64,000 bases of DNA, taken from assembly GCF_900114135.1 (NCBI RefSeq), contig NZ_FORY01000012.1, positions 35,403 through 99,402 on the forward strand, written 5' to 3'. A program made the translations under genes and the position numbers. Origin of the DNA: Celeribacter halophilus (GTDB lineage Bacteria; Pseudomonadota; Alphaproteobacteria; Rhodobacterales; Rhodobacteraceae). Under the pieces are notes generated by a model, which worked only from the letters and a program-made list of their open reading frames with translations, did not search any database and was not told the DNA's origin. Of this stretch, positions 53,717 to 61,302 are shown piece after piece. The first letter of the stretch is position 1, and each line of letters begins with the position of its first letter.

Positions 53717-54612
53717 GAACCATTGTCTTGTCCTTCCTGAGTTTTCGCGAAAGCCCATCGGGACGTGTTGTGCCGCCTTCGGGCTTTACGGCACAACTGA
53801 CCGTGATAACGGCGGCGGCGATGGCCTTTCTGGCGGTTTTTGCATTGGCGCTGTCGATGGCCACCGGACGTTTGGCGGATCGCTGGGGGACGGAGCTTGC
53901 GCGCGGTTCGACCGTGCGTATTTCGGCGCCTTCCGATCAGATCGAGGCCCAAACCGCTGCGGCGCTCAAGGTGCTTGAGACAACGCCCGGAGTGGCGGAG
54001 GCGCGGCGCTTGGGTGCCGAAGAGGAAACTGCGCTTCTGGAGCCGTGGTTCGGCCCTGACCTGCCGCTCGACACCTTGTCTTTGCCGGTCTTGATTGACG
54101 TTCAGGAAACACCTGACGGATTTGATGCAGAAGGGCTGCGTCTCAGGTTGGCGGGGGAGGCCCCCGGTGCCGTTCTCGACGATCATAGCCGTTGGCGGCG
54201 GCCCTTGGTACGCGCGGCGGAGCGGCTGCGCCTGTTGGGGGTTATTTCTCTGCTTTTGATTGCGGGGGTAACTGGTGGTATGATCACGCTGGCGGCCAAT
54301 GCGGCCTTGGCGGCGACGGCGCAAGTGATCCGGACCTTGCGTCTTGTGGGGGCAACGGACCGTTTTATTGCCAGCGCCTTTGTCCGCCGTTTCACCTTGC
54401 GCGGGCTTTCCGGCGCCGTAATCGGGACGTTTTGCGGTATGATCGCCATCGCGCTTTTGCCGAAGGCAGACGAAGCGGGTGGTTTTCTGACGGGGCTGGG
54501 ATTCTCCGGCGCACAATGGCTCTGGCCGCTTTTGATCCCGCTACTCGCTGCGATTGTAGCCTATGTTGCGACCCGTGTGGCCGCGACCCAAACCCTGCGA
54601 AGGTTGATGTGA
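53713..54612 (+). CDS. ftsX: Cell division protein FtsX
   Basis: Membrane partner of FtsE, 299 residues, four hydrophobic helices: one near residue 30, and three in the C-terminal half around LLGVISLLLIAGVTGGMITLA, GAVIGTFCGMIAIALL and WLWPLLIPLLAAIVAYVAT. The large periplasmic loop (about residues 55-165) would contact the cell-wall hydrolase activator. It starts with a GTG overlapping ftsE and ends overlapping plsC (TGATG). Confidence 0.92.
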   Translation: MRTIVLSFLSFRESPSGRVVPPSGFTAQLTVITAAAMAFLAVFALALSMATGRLADRWGTELARGSTVRISAPSDQIEAQTAAALKVLETTPGVAEARRLGAEEETALLEPWFGPDLPLDTLSLPVLIDVQETPDGFDAEGLRLRLAGEAPGAVLDDHSRWRRPLVRAAERLRLLGVISLLLIAGVTGGMITLAANAALAATAQVIRTLRLVGATDRFIASAFVRRFTLRGLSGAVIGTFCGMIAIALLPKADEAGGFLTGLGFSGAQWLWPLLIPLLAAIVAYVATRVAATQTLRRLM

Positions 54613-55352
54613 TGCCCTATCCGATCCAGTGGTTTTTATCTTTGGTTTTCGTGATCCAGATGTATCTGGTCATGTTCGTCATGGCGATTTTCTTTACACC
54701 GCTGTCGGCGCTCAATCGCGATTGGGCCTTTACGGCGGTTCACACCTATTGCCATTGGGTGCGGTTTTCGGCGCGTTGGCTGGTCGGGCTGAAATCCGAG
54801 ATCCGAGGCGAGGTGCCCACCGATGAGGTGTTGATTGGAGCCAAGCATCAGAGCTTTTTCGACATTATCCTGATCGTTTCGGCCGTTCCACGTCCGAAGT
54901 TCATTATGAAAAAGCAAATCGTCTGGACCCCTATCGTGGGGTATTTCGCCAAACGTATCGGTTGTGTTCCTGTTGATCGCGGCAAACGTGGTTTGGCGAT
55001 CAAAAAAATGATTTCAGGTGTGAAGTCCGGCGCAACGCTTCCTGGTCAGTTAATCATCTTCCCGCAAGGCACCCGTGTCGCGGCGGGTGCGCATCTGCCT
55101 TATAAAATTGGCACGGGCGTGCTCTATGAGCAAACCGGCCAGGACCTTGTGCCAGCGGCGACCAATGTGGGTGTGTTCTGGCCGCGTCACGGCATCTACC
55201 GCAAGCCAGGTCTGGCGGTGGTAGAGTTCTTGCCGCGGATTAAAGCGGGCCGTGAGATGAAAGACGTTATGTCGGAACTGGAGCAGGTCGTTGAGACCGC
55301 GTCTGATCGCCTTATGGTAGAGGCCGGTTTCGAGTTGCCGCCGAAGTCCTGA
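54612..55352 (+). CDS. plsC: 1-acyl-sn-glycerol-3-phosphate acyltransferase
   Basis: 246 residues of the PlsC family, making phosphatidic acid. The acyltransferase motif H-x4-D is GAKHQSFFDI (about residue 77) and the substrate motif is FPQGTR (about 155, usually FPEGTR). An N-terminal hydrophobic segment anchors it. The ATG overlaps the ftsX stop, so ftsE-ftsX-plsC is one coupled unit linking envelope division and phospholipid synthesis. A frame open further left is only antisense or shadow of ftsX. Confidence 0.92.
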   Translation: MPYPIQWFLSLVFVIQMYLVMFVMAIFFTPLSALNRDWAFTAVHTYCHWVRFSARWLVGLKSEIRGEVPTDEVLIGAKHQSFFDIILIVSAVPRPKFIMKKQIVWTPIVGYFAKRIGCVPVDRGKRGLAIKKMISGVKSGATLPGQLIIFPQGTRVAAGAHLPYKIGTGVLYEQTGQDLVPAATNVGVFWPRHGIYRKPGLAVVEFLPRIKAGREMKDVMSELEQVVETASDRLMVEAGFELPPKS

Positions 55353-55429
55353 TGTCAATTTTGTGCGGTCTTATGCTGGCAAGGCACCTTGTGCGGTAAC
55401 TTGATGTCCTTGGCACTTTCTCGGAGCAT

Positions 55430-56167
55430 TTAGAAATAACTTCGGACAAGGGCGCTGGACAGAAGTGACCAACCGTCGGACACAACAAAAAACGCTAGTT
55501 TGAACGGAAGAGAGACGATCGCGGGCGGGACCATCATCATGCCCATCGACATCAAAATGGCGGACACGACCAAGTCGATGATGAGAAACGGCAAAAAGAC
55601 GAGAAATCCGATTTGAAACGCGCGCTCGACTTCGGAAAGCAGAAATGACGGCACGAGCAAGGAGAGAGGGGCGTCCCGCGACACGCCGTTGACGGTGCTG
55701 AAATCATCACGAAGTTCTTTCAGTTGCTGAAACGTGTCGGGGTCAATGCGGTTGGACATGAAGCCCCGGAACGGATCAATGGAGAGAGAAAATGCCTGTT
55801 CGAGAGGGATGTCTCCATTCACATATGGCTGTATTCCCGTCGTCCAGCTCTCGGTGAACACAGGCTCCATAACGTAATAGGTCAGAAACAGGGCCAGACT
55901 GATCATCAACATGTTTGGCGGGGACTGTTGCAAGCCGATCGCCTGTCTCAAAATCGACAGAACCGTGACGATGAACGGGAAACATGTGAGTGTTATGGCA
56001 ATGCCGGGGGCGATGCTGAGAATGGTGATGAGCAGCAGAAGTTGGATGGACCGCGCCGACAACGATCCATCCGCCCCAAGATCCAAAGTCATGGATTGCG
56101 CGTTGGCCGGTTCGCTGACCAACAAGAGGATGAGGGCCAGAACGGACAGAAAGATTGAAGGACGCAT
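55430..56167 (-). CDS. fliP: Flagellar export apparatus protein FliP
   Basis: Core membrane component of the flagellar type III export gate, 245 residues. A cleavable signal peptide (to SEPANAQS) and the FliP signature stretches are clear: LLITILSIAPGIAITLTCFPF, LQQSPPNMLMISLALFLTYYVM and FQIGFLVFLPFLIIDLVVSAIL. The ATG at 56167 is preferred over a TTG one codon upstream. It is the last gene of fliF-fliH-fliN-fliP and ends 77 bases from convergent plsC. Confidence 0.94.
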   Translation of the reverse strand: MRPSIFLSVLALILLLVSEPANAQSMTLDLGADGSLSARSIQLLLLITILSIAPGIAITLTCFPFIVTVLSILRQAIGLQQSPPNMLMISLALFLTYYVMEPVFTESWTTGIQPYVNGDIPLEQAFSLSIDPFRGFMSNRIDPDTFQQLKELRDDFSTVNGVSRDAPLSLLVPSFLLSEVERAFQIGFLVFLPFLIIDLVVSAILMSMGMMMVPPAIVSLPFKLAFFVVSDGWSLLSSALVRSYF

Positions 56168-56173
56168 CAAGTT

Positions 56174-56452
56174 TCACAATCCGTTTTTCAGATCGGCCAC
56201 TTCGGTAAGGCGCACAGCCAGCTGCCCGGCTTGGCCACCTTCCATTTCTTGTAGCTCCCCGCGGGCGATGAGTTTGTCGCCGATGTAGAGTTCGACAGGG
56301 TCTTCGATGTTCCGGTCAAGAGGAAGGACACTGTCGCTTTGCAGTTTCAATAGATCCTTCACGAGAGGCCGCGCCTTTCCGACAGATATCGTGATTTCGA
56401 TCGGAACTTGAGAAAACGTATTTTTTATATTGTTTTCAGTCTGTTCAACCAT
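56174..56452 (-). CDS. fliN: Flagellar motor switch protein FliN
   Basis: 92 residues of the SpoA/FliN C-ring domain: QVPIEITISVGKARPLVKDLLKLQSDSVLPLDRNIEDPVELYIGDKLIARGEL in outline, with the conserved V-E-L-Y-I-G-D-K-L-I-A-R-G-E strand pair. It forms the base of the switch complex and docks the export ATPase complex. It overlaps fliH by eight bases. Confidence 0.93.
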   Translation of the reverse strand: MVEQTENNIKNTFSQVPIEITISVGKARPLVKDLLKLQSDSVLPLDRNIEDPVELYIGDKLIARGELQEMEGGQAGQLAVRLTEVADLKNGL

Positions 56453-57083
56453 AATTTATGGCCTCCTCGTTCAGAGCGTATACAGCATCAATGGCTTTCA
56501 TGATCTTTTCTACAGTCGCATCCATATCGATCTTTTTCTCAAGCCCGCCCATCTGTAGATAGACTTGGCCATCTGCGAGGCTCGGCTCCTCCATGATGTC
56601 CAATGGAATGGTTAAGGAGTCGTCAATGAGGCGCTGAATTGCGGGTCGGGATGCAGGAGAAACCACAATTTTTATCGGCGAATCCGATGCGACCTCAGCC
56701 ATCGGCAGAAGCTCTTCAACAATTTTTTGTCCAAGGGTCTCACTCACCAGTTGGGGTAGCACCTTGCTGGTCATTTCCTTGAGCAGCGGTTCAAGTGCCT
56801 TCATGATATGCGCGCGGGCTTCGTGGAATGTGAAGCTCAGGTCTTGCAAATTCCGCGCAAACTCGGCGCCAATGCGGGTCTGTTGCTCGCTTTCGGCGCG
56901 CGTGGCGTCATCCCACCCCGCTTTGTATCCTTGCTCATAGGCGGCCATTCTCTTGGCTTCTATTTCCTCCTCAGTCGGAACTGGCGGTGTGGCTGCGCCG
57001 TCTGTATCTCGCTGTGTTAAAGGGAGCTGGGACGCCGGTTGTGATGTGACGCTGAAGTCTTCGAGGGGGAATTGCGTGGTCAT
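56445..57083 (-). CDS. fliH: Flagellar assembly protein FliH-like
   Basis: 212 residues. A disordered N terminus (about 45 residues) contains no clear motif. A charged helical stretch (EEEIEAKRMAAYEQGYKAGWDDATRAE, about 38-64) and a C-terminal domain resembling FliH/HrpE stators follow. FliH tethers the export ATPase FliI to FliN. The identification rests on position between fliF and fliN and on helix pattern, as FliH sequences diverge strongly. It overlaps fliF by one base and fliN by eight. Confidence 0.78.
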   Translation of the reverse strand: MTTQFPLEDFSVTSQPASQLPLTQRDTDGAATPPVPTEEEIEAKRMAAYEQGYKAGWDDATRAESEQQTRIGAEFARNLQDLSFTFHEARAHIMKALEPLLKEMTSKVLPQLVSETLGQKIVEELLPMAEVASDSPIKIVVSPASRPAIQRLIDDSLTIPLDIMEEPSLADGQVYLQMGGLEKKIDMDATVEKIMKAIDAVYALNEEAINYG

Positions 57084-58768
57084 CAGGCGTTCTCCTCAGC
57101 GTCTTCCATCCAGCCGCGCAAGATTTCGACGGTTTCCTCTTGTCGGTCTTCAATGAGCTTTTTGAGGCGCTTTACCGGATCGCTTGGCGTGCCGATGTCA
57201 TCGTCTTCGAAATCAAAGTCCGAGACGACACCCATAGTGGGCAACTCAAACCCGTTTTCCGAGATCTCTCCGTCCAACGCCGGTGTTGAAGGGGACGGCA
57301 AGTCCGGCATTGGTATCGTGGCAGGCAAGCTTTCAGGCGTATTCACATCCGAGGCATCCACAGGCGGGAGTGCGGGGGCAGGTTTAGCCAGAATGGGGCG
57401 CAAAACGAAGAGACCTAGAATGAGTGTCACAATGGCCAGAACTGCCAATTGTATGATCGACATGGGATCAATATTCATGGGGGGAAGCAGAGAGCTTTGT
57501 GCTTCGGCCCCTTCAACAAGCAAGGGCTCGAACTCCATGGTTTTTAGCGTGATCTGATCGCCGCGCTCTTCGTTGAAGCCAATAGCTGATGCAACCAAAT
57601 CGCGTAGAGCAGAGATCTCTTCATCGCTTCTCGGCGTCCAGGAAACCTCTTGTGTTTCGGGGTTGATTGTTCTGATGCCGTCGACCAAGACCGCCACGGT
57701 CAAGCGTTTGATCGCACCAGGCCCCCGTTGAATTTCGCGACGTGTCTCCGAAACCTCGTAATTGATGCGTTCACGGGTTTCGCTGTTGCTTGTGCTCGAA
57801 TCACCATTTGTAGCGCTGGTATCATCCGGCAGGTTGGAGGCAACCGTCACGGCGCCGCGACCGCTCCCTTGCGAGGAATTGCTGCGTTCTTCTGTTTCCG
57901 AACTGATTGCAACGCGGCTCTCGGGTTCAAAATGACGTTCGATAATGGATTCCCTATCGGTTTCCGTTTCAATGGAAACTTCGACGACAGCCTTGCCTGC
58001 GCCAACACGTGCTTCAAGAAGCCGTTGCACATTTCGACGCATTTCTTCGGCGCGATCTGTGTTGCCAGAAGTTCCCGTTGTCGGGTCTTCACCCGTGATC
58101 ACAACGCCAGTGCGACCGTCGATGACTGAGACATTTTCAGGGGCGAGACCCGCGACAGCGGAGGACACAAGATACCGGAATGCGTTTGCCTGATCGGTTG
58201 ATATTGACCCGCTCACAGCGGTGACCGTGACAGAAGCCGAGGCTGCTATTTCCCGTTGAAAGGGCTGCGACGAAGGGTTTGCAATGTGAACGCGTGCAAA
58301 CTTGATTTTTTGAGACGAGAGAATCGTTCGAGCCAATTCGCCTTCTTTTGCGCGCCAATATGCGGCGTCAAACATTTGTGACGTTGTTCCGAACCCCGAC
58401 AGGGAATCAAGCAACTCGTATCCCCCTATGGAATTGGCGGGGAGCCCCTCGGATGCCAATGTCATACGCAATTCATCGCGCATATCGGCCGGCACAAAGA
58501 TCGCGCCGCCGCGAATCTCATGCGGGACACCTTGTGCTTCTAGAGATTGCACAACCTCACCGGCTGCTCCTGTTTCAAGTCCGGAATACAGAAGAGACAT
58601 TGATGGCTTTGCCGCCAGTCGAGACAAGCCGATGATTGCGACGAACATCAATACAGTTGCGCCAACGACAATGACGCGGCGATTGATATCTAAATTGGAC
58701 CACACAGAAAGAATCTGTTGCAAGACGACACTCCTTGAATGCGTGAGCTTCTGCTCCCGTCTGTTCAT
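57083..58768 (-). CDS. fliF: Flagellar MS-ring protein FliF
   Basis: 561 residues of the basal-body membrane ring. The first membrane helix is at about residue 33 (VIVVGATVLMFVAIIGL), followed by ring-building domains (LLYSGLETGAAGEVVQSLEAQGVPHEI, FARVHIANPSSQPF). The second helix is at about 450 (LAVLAIVTLILGLFVL), with a cytoplasmic tail that binds FliG. Start codon choice is uncertain by up to about 15 residues. A CtrA-like site lies in the 80-base gap to the divergent fliL. Confidence 0.94.
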   Translation of the reverse strand: MNRREQKLTHSRSVVLQQILSVWSNLDINRRVIVVGATVLMFVAIIGLSRLAAKPSMSLLYSGLETGAAGEVVQSLEAQGVPHEIRGGAIFVPADMRDELRMTLASEGLPANSIGGYELLDSLSGFGTTSQMFDAAYWRAKEGELARTILSSQKIKFARVHIANPSSQPFQREIAASASVTVTAVSGSISTDQANAFRYLVSSAVAGLAPENVSVIDGRTGVVITGEDPTTGTSGNTDRAEEMRRNVQRLLEARVGAGKAVVEVSIETETDRESIIERHFEPESRVAISSETEERSNSSQGSGRGAVTVASNLPDDTSATNGDSSTSNSETRERINYEVSETRREIQRGPGAIKRLTVAVLVDGIRTINPETQEVSWTPRSDEEISALRDLVASAIGFNEERGDQITLKTMEFEPLLVEGAEAQSSLLPPMNIDPMSIIQLAVLAIVTLILGLFVLRPILAKPAPALPPVDASDVNTPESLPATIPMPDLPSPSTPALDGEISENGFELPTMGVVSDFDFEDDDIGTPSDPVKRLKKLIEDRQEETVEILRGWMEDAEENA

Positions 58769-58786
58769 AGAAATGCCTGATCCGTC

Positions 58787-58801
58787 TTAATAATTGGTTA
58801 G
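58787..58801. promoter_or_regulatory. CtrA-like box between fliF and fliL
   Basis: TTAA-N7-TTAG on the plus strand, one base off the TTAA-N7-TTAA CtrA consensus and followed by C as in the full form. It sits 19 bases ahead of the fliF start codon and 48 bases ahead of fliL. CtrA controls flagellar genes in roseobacters; its role here is inferred. Confidence 0.55.
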
Positions 58802-58848
58802 CTAGATTCAGGATAAAACGGATTCGGAGAAAAATTCTGGATGGACTT

Positions 58849-59349
58849 ATGGCTGAAGAAGAACAGCTCAAAAGTGGAGCCAATAAAAAAGCGAAACTCT
58901 CTATGCTCTTGGGGGTGATTTTGATGCTCGCCCTCGGAGGAGGCGGTTTTTTCCTTGTGTATTCGGGGGCGCTGTTTCCACCTGATGAAGGCCGCTCCGG
59001 GAAAGGCAGTTCTACTGTTGATGGGGGGAGTGTGACGCCTCTGCCCAATGTGGCTTTTGTTCCGATAGATCCGCTGATCGTCAATCTGGTGGATACGTCT
59101 GGGCAGAACCGCCATCTGCGCTTTCAGGCGCAATTGGAAGTGCCGACACAATATAAGCAGGAGGTGGAGACATTGCTTCCGCGTCTGGTTGATGTGTTGA
59201 ACGGATATTTGCGCGCTGTCGAAGTTTCCGAATTGGAAAGTCCATCTGCACTCGTTCGTTTGCGCGCCCAGATATTGAGGCGCTTGCAGATTGTCGCCGG
59301 TGAAGGACGTGTCAATGACGTTCTCATTATGGAATTCGTTATAAATTGA
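58849..59349 (+). CDS. fliL: Flagellar basal body-associated protein FliL
   Basis: 166 residues: a short cytoplasmic N terminus, one membrane helix (LSMLLGVILMLALGGGGFFLVY) and a periplasmic stomatin-like domain (VAFVPIDPLIVNLVDTSGQNRHLRFQAQLEV ... LRRLQIVAGEGRVNDVLIMEFVIN). FliL surrounds the stators and affects motor output. It heads the plus-strand run fliL-unknown-motE-motA-large exported protein. Confidence 0.93.
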   Translation: MAEEEQLKSGANKKAKLSMLLGVILMLALGGGGFFLVYSGALFPPDEGRSGKGSSTVDGGSVTPLPNVAFVPIDPLIVNLVDTSGQNRHLRFQAQLEVPTQYKQEVETLLPRLVDVLNGYLRAVEVSELESPSALVRLRAQILRRLQIVAGEGRVNDVLIMEFVIN

Positions 59350-59359
59350 GGACTTCGTC

Positions 59360-59749
59360 ATGGAGCTTATCGCAGACATTCTTATGATTTCTGGAACATT
59401 GGCCGTTGCTTTATATTGCATGGTTTTGGCCCGACGTTTGAGCCGGTTCACGGACCTTGAAAAAGGGGTTGGCGGTGCCATCGCTGTCTTGTCCGCTCAG
59501 GTGGATGACATGACGAAAACGTTGACCAAGGCGCAAAAAACTGCGGCGGGGTCTGCGGGAAGGTTGGGAAGCCTTACAGAGCGGGCTGAGGATGTCTCCC
59601 GTCGTATGGAGCTTCTTATTGCATCCATGCACGATTTGCCTGAAGGCCCGGCGCCAGTCGAGACGTCTCGCCAGCCTGAGGCAGAGGAGCAATCCGAGCA
59701 GGAGACATTTTTTCTGAGCCAAAGAGGACGAGTTGAGGCTGCGGAATGA
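59360..59749 (+). CDS. Membrane-anchored protein in motor operon, DUF6468/PflI-like
   Basis: 129 residues. An N-terminal membrane helix (LIADILMISGTLAVALYCMVLA) is followed by coiled-coil-forming sequence (VGGAIAVLSAQVDDMTKTLTKAQKTA to AEDVSRRMELLI) and an acidic tail. Genes in this position in Caulobacter (pflI) affect flagellum positioning, and DUF6468 proteins have the same build; both links are from memory and unchecked. It overlaps motE by four bases. Confidence 0.66.
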   Translation: MELIADILMISGTLAVALYCMVLARRLSRFTDLEKGVGGAIAVLSAQVDDMTKTLTKAQKTAAGSAGRLGSLTERAEDVSRRMELLIASMHDLPEGPAPVETSRQPEAEEQSEQETFFLSQRGRVEAAE

Positions 59750-60360
59750 AGCAAGTTACAAAACCGAGCAAGAAAATGTTTCGGAACGTTCGATCCGGAC
59801 GCGGTGCACTTTGGATTATTGCAATGATCTTTGGTGTTTCTGCGATGCTTCGGGTTGCTTCGGGAACGGGAGCCGCAATCGCACGTGAAATGTCGGAATT
59901 GTCTCGTGACGATATGGCGGAGGGGCAAGAGGTCGAAGCTTGTTATTCTGATGAAGAAACGGCTGATTTGATTGCTGCTTTGCTGGAGCGTGAACAAAAA
60001 GTTGAAGAACAGGAGTTCTTTCTCGCCCAAAAGATGAAAACCATTGAATTGGCCCGCGAGAAAGCTCTGGAGAACCTGTCTGCGCTTGAGGAAGCGGAGG
60101 CGCGCCTGCAGGCCACTATGGCGCGTTCTCAGACTGCGGCAGAGGATGATCTGGCCAAACTGACAGCCGTTTATGAGGCGATGAAACCGAAAGAAGCTGC
60201 TGAACTCTTTGAGGCAATGTCTCCGGAGTTTGCGGCGGGATTTTTGGGTCGGATGCGTTCTGATGCGGCTGGTGCAATTCTAGCCGGACTTGATCCGGAA
60301 ACTGCCTATACAATTTCTGTTATTTTGGCAGGACGAAATGCAAATGCGCCGCGCGAATAA
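59746..60360 (+). CDS. motE: MotE-family flagellar protein
   Basis: 204 residues. A signal anchor (about residues 20-40) is followed by a long coiled coil (LLEREQKVEEQEFFLAQKMKTIELAREKALENL). The C-terminal domain has the MgtE-N-like signature seen in MotE: YEAMKPKEAAELFEAMSPEFAAGFLGRMRSDAAGAIL. In Sinorhizobium MotE is a periplasmic chaperone for the motor protein MotC. It overlaps the preceding gene and ends 72 bases before motA. Confidence 0.82.
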   Translation: MKQVTKPSKKMFRNVRSGRGALWIIAMIFGVSAMLRVASGTGAAIAREMSELSRDDMAEGQEVEACYSDEETADLIAALLEREQKVEEQEFFLAQKMKTIELAREKALENLSALEEAEARLQATMARSQTAAEDDLAKLTAVYEAMKPKEAAELFEAMSPEFAAGFLGRMRSDAAGAILAGLDPETAYTISVILAGRNANAPRE

Positions 60361-60432
60361 TCTGGTGGATAAACTTTCTTAAGAGGTTTGTGACAGGTTG
60401 ACCCTGTTGCTACGCAGACGTGAGGAAAGAGA

Positions 60433-61302
60433 ATGATCGGTATCGTTGGAATTTTGCTGATCTTTATCATGGTGTTTGGTGGATATGCCGCCGCTGGTGG
60501 TAAAATCGCTATCATTATGAAATCTTTGCCCTTCGAATTCATGATGATCGGAGGCGCGGCCACGGGGGCATTTGTTATTTCCAATGATCTGTCGGGGATC
60601 AAGCATACGCTCAAAGATATCGGGAAAGTTTTCAAGGGGCCTAAATGGAAGCCCGAAGACTATAAAGACCTTTTGTGTTTGCTTTTTGAGCTAATTCGTC
60701 TGGCGCGTCAGAATCCGGTTGCTCTTGAGGAACATATCGAAGCCCCTGAGAATTCGCTCATATTCTCGAAATATCCTAAAATTCTCGCAGATAAAGAGGC
60801 AATTGCTTTGATTTGTGATACTTTGCGGTCGGCCTCTATGAGCTACGATGATCCGCATCAGGTTGAGGAGGTGCTGGAAAAGCGGCTTGAAGCGAACCTT
60901 CACCATGCACTGCACTCCTCACATGCGATGACCGCAATTAGTGACGCTTTGCCGGCTCTTGGCATTGTGGCTGCGGTTTTGGGGGTCATCAAAACAATGG
61001 CTTCTATTGATCAACCACCAGAAATATTGGGAAAAATGATCGGCGGCGCTCTCGTCGGCACCTTTCTTGGTGTATTTCTTGCTTATGGTATCGTAGGTCC
61101 GTTTGCGCGCAAAATGAAGGATGTGATTGAAGAGGACGGGCATTTCTACAATCTGGTTCGCGAAGTTCTTGTGGCTAACCTGCACAATCACGCAACGAAT
61201 ATTTGTATTGAGGTCGGACGGCAGAATACGCCCGGTCGATATCGTCCAAGTTTCTCGGATTTAGAAGAAGCGCTTAAAGAAGTTAAATCGGAGGCGGCAT
61301 GA
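60433..61302 (+). CDS. motA: Flagellar stator protein MotA
   Basis: 289 residues, four membrane helices. The cytoplasmic loop with the charged residues that contact FliG lies around about residues 75-170. The C-terminal helices include SDALPALGIVAAVLGVIKTM and GGALVGTFLGVFLAYGIVGPFARKM, typical of the proton-type MotA. No motB follows in this window. It overlaps the next gene by four bases. Confidence 0.94.
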   Translation: MIGIVGILLIFIMVFGGYAAAGGKIAIIMKSLPFEFMMIGGAATGAFVISNDLSGIKHTLKDIGKVFKGPKWKPEDYKDLLCLLFELIRLARQNPVALEEHIEAPENSLIFSKYPKILADKEAIALICDTLRSASMSYDDPHQVEEVLEKRLEANLHHALHSSHAMTAISDALPALGIVAAVLGVIKTMASIDQPPEILGKMIGGALVGTFLGVFLAYGIVGPFARKMKDVIEEDGHFYNLVREVLVANLHNHATNICIEVGRQNTPGRYRPSFSDLEEALKEVKSEAA

